Assembly (NCBI GenBank): GCA_023228865.1
Contig: JALOAH010000167.1
Coordinates: forward strand, 1-5,395
Length of the DNA stretch: 5,395 bases
Direction: 5' to 3'
From: Porticoccaceae bacterium
GTDB lineage: Bacteria > Pseudomonadota > Gammaproteobacteria > Pseudomonadales > Porticoccaceae
This document shows positions 4,796 to 5,395 of the stretch, one piece after another. The notes below the pieces were generated by a model. The model was not told where the DNA came from, ran no database searches, and saw only the letters and a program-made list of their open reading frames with translations. Each line of letters starts with the position of its first letter. Positions within the stretch are counted from its first letter, which is position 1. The position numbers and the translations under genes were made by a program.

Positions 4796-5395
4796 GTGGC
4801 AGAACCCCTCAAGTCTGAAGACGTAGCTGCCTGGCTGGAACAATCGCGCGGCCTGGAGCGCGACCACCTGGGCGAACTGGTCACCAGCCGCAAGCGCGCC
4901 TGGCAGGTTGCCATGGGCGCGGGTCTGATCGCCTTTGCCGCCGTCGCCGCCGTGGCTGGCCTGACGCCCCTGAAACAGCCACCCGAAATGTATGTGGTGC
5001 GCGTGGACAACGCCACCGGCAGCATCGAGCATGTCAGCACCCTGGGCGAACCGATGGAAGACTACGGCCAGCGCATCGCCAAGTATTTCCTGAACACCTA
5101 TGTGCTGAACTGCGAAGGCTACAGCTGGCAGACCATCCAGGAGCAATTCGACACCTGCGCCTTGCTGTCTTCCCCGCCCATTCAGGTGCAGTACGGCAAG
5201 CGGTTTGAAGGGCTGGATGCTGTGACCACGCGGCTTGGCACCCTGGGTACGGTGGATGTTCAGGTTCATTCCATCACCCTGGGCGCCAATCAGGCAGCCA
5301 TTGTCCGCTTCACCAGGACGGAACGTGAAGTCTCCACCGGCAACGTCACCAGAACGCGGCACCTGATCGCCACCATGGCCTACCAGTACGCCGAC
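4796..5395 (+). CDS. virB8: VirB8-like bitopic inner-membrane scaffold, 3' end missing
   Basis: VirB8 proteins span the inner membrane once and place a dimerising NTF2-like domain in the periplasm, linking VirB6, VirB9 and VirB10. The frame starts at GTG 4796, three bases past the virB7 stop, with AGGAG at 4783-4787 inside virB7. Two hundred codons are visible: a charged cytoplasmic N-terminus (1-35), a membrane segment (about 38-57), then the periplasmic domain. The domain includes K-Y-F-L-N-T-Y-V-L-N-C-E-G-Y-S-W (96-111), which matches the conserved VirB8 pattern of a YV...REsYdW type. It also includes the late beta strand ending in A-Y-Q-Y at the window edge. Full-length family members are about 220-240 residues, so roughly the last 20-40 residues, including the NPLGF-type end, lie outside. 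Cys106 and Cys121 are both in the periplasmic domain. Confidence 0.92.
   Translation, partial: MAEPLKSEDVAAWLEQSRGLERDHLGELVTSRKRAWQVAMGAGLIAFAAVAAVAGLTPLKQPPEMYVVRVDNATGSIEHVSTLGEPMEDYGQRIAKYFLNTYVLNCEGYSWQTIQEQFDTCALLSSPPIQVQYGKRFEGLDAVTTRLGTLGTVDVQVHSITLGANQAAIVRFTRTEREVSTGNVTRTRHLIATMAYQYAD

Noticed and set aside
4610..5362. Long minus-strand open frame of 250 codons
   Set aside because: It is opposite to the well-supported virB7 and virB8 genes, has no ribosome-binding site evidence and its product looks like a frame shadow.

Overview
The window is part of a P-type (VirB/Tra-like) type IV secretion or conjugation gene cluster. Read on the + strand, it gives the C-terminal tail of a VirB4-like ATPase, three small accessory genes, then VirB5, VirB6, a VirB7-like lipoprotein and VirB8, which runs off the right edge. 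The 5-6-7-8 order is the canonical virB order. GC content is high (63% counted over 2941-3000), and translation signals are AGGAG-type with ATG or GTG starts. This suggests a proteobacterium, probably a gamma- or betaproteobacterium, carrying a conjugative plasmid or integrative conjugative element. Species cannot be read from the window, and no relaxase, integrase or origin is visible.

Left part (1-1269): the VirB4 tail is followed by three tightly packed genes, with 9-bp gaps and one 10-bp overlap. They encode a 181-residue soluble acidic protein, a 63-residue Trp-rich protein starting at GTG, and a 126-residue lipoprotein with a Tat-like twin arginine in its signal peptide. Small proteins at this position in T4SS operons are often entry-exclusion or accessory factors. 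That role is inferred from context; I recognise none of the three as a characterised family.

Middle part (about 1270-2846): the operon is broken by a lower-GC block (30-33% GC over 2101-2160 and 2701-2760). It carries one gene on the opposite strand, an unrecognised 432-residue protein with an N-terminal membrane anchor, a predicted periplasmic domain of about 250 residues holding the protein's only two cysteines, and at least three C-terminal membrane segments. The block is bracketed by an imperfect inverted repeat (1261-1278 and 2827-2846, 17 matching positions with two single-base gaps), one copy of which overlaps the stop codon of the lipoprotein gene. This looks like a cargo gene inserted into a transfer operon and is the most interesting part of the window.

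Right part (2912-5395): VirB5 (minor pilus subunit), VirB6 (polytopic channel component), VirB7-like lipoprotein (outer-membrane core) and VirB8 (inner-membrane bitopic scaffold) would assemble into the envelope-spanning channel, with VirB4 supplying energy. The VirB5/VirB6 junction holds a 9-bp perfect hairpin whose left arm starts at the VirB5 stop codon and whose loop contains the annotated VirB6 ATG, a possible translational-control element.
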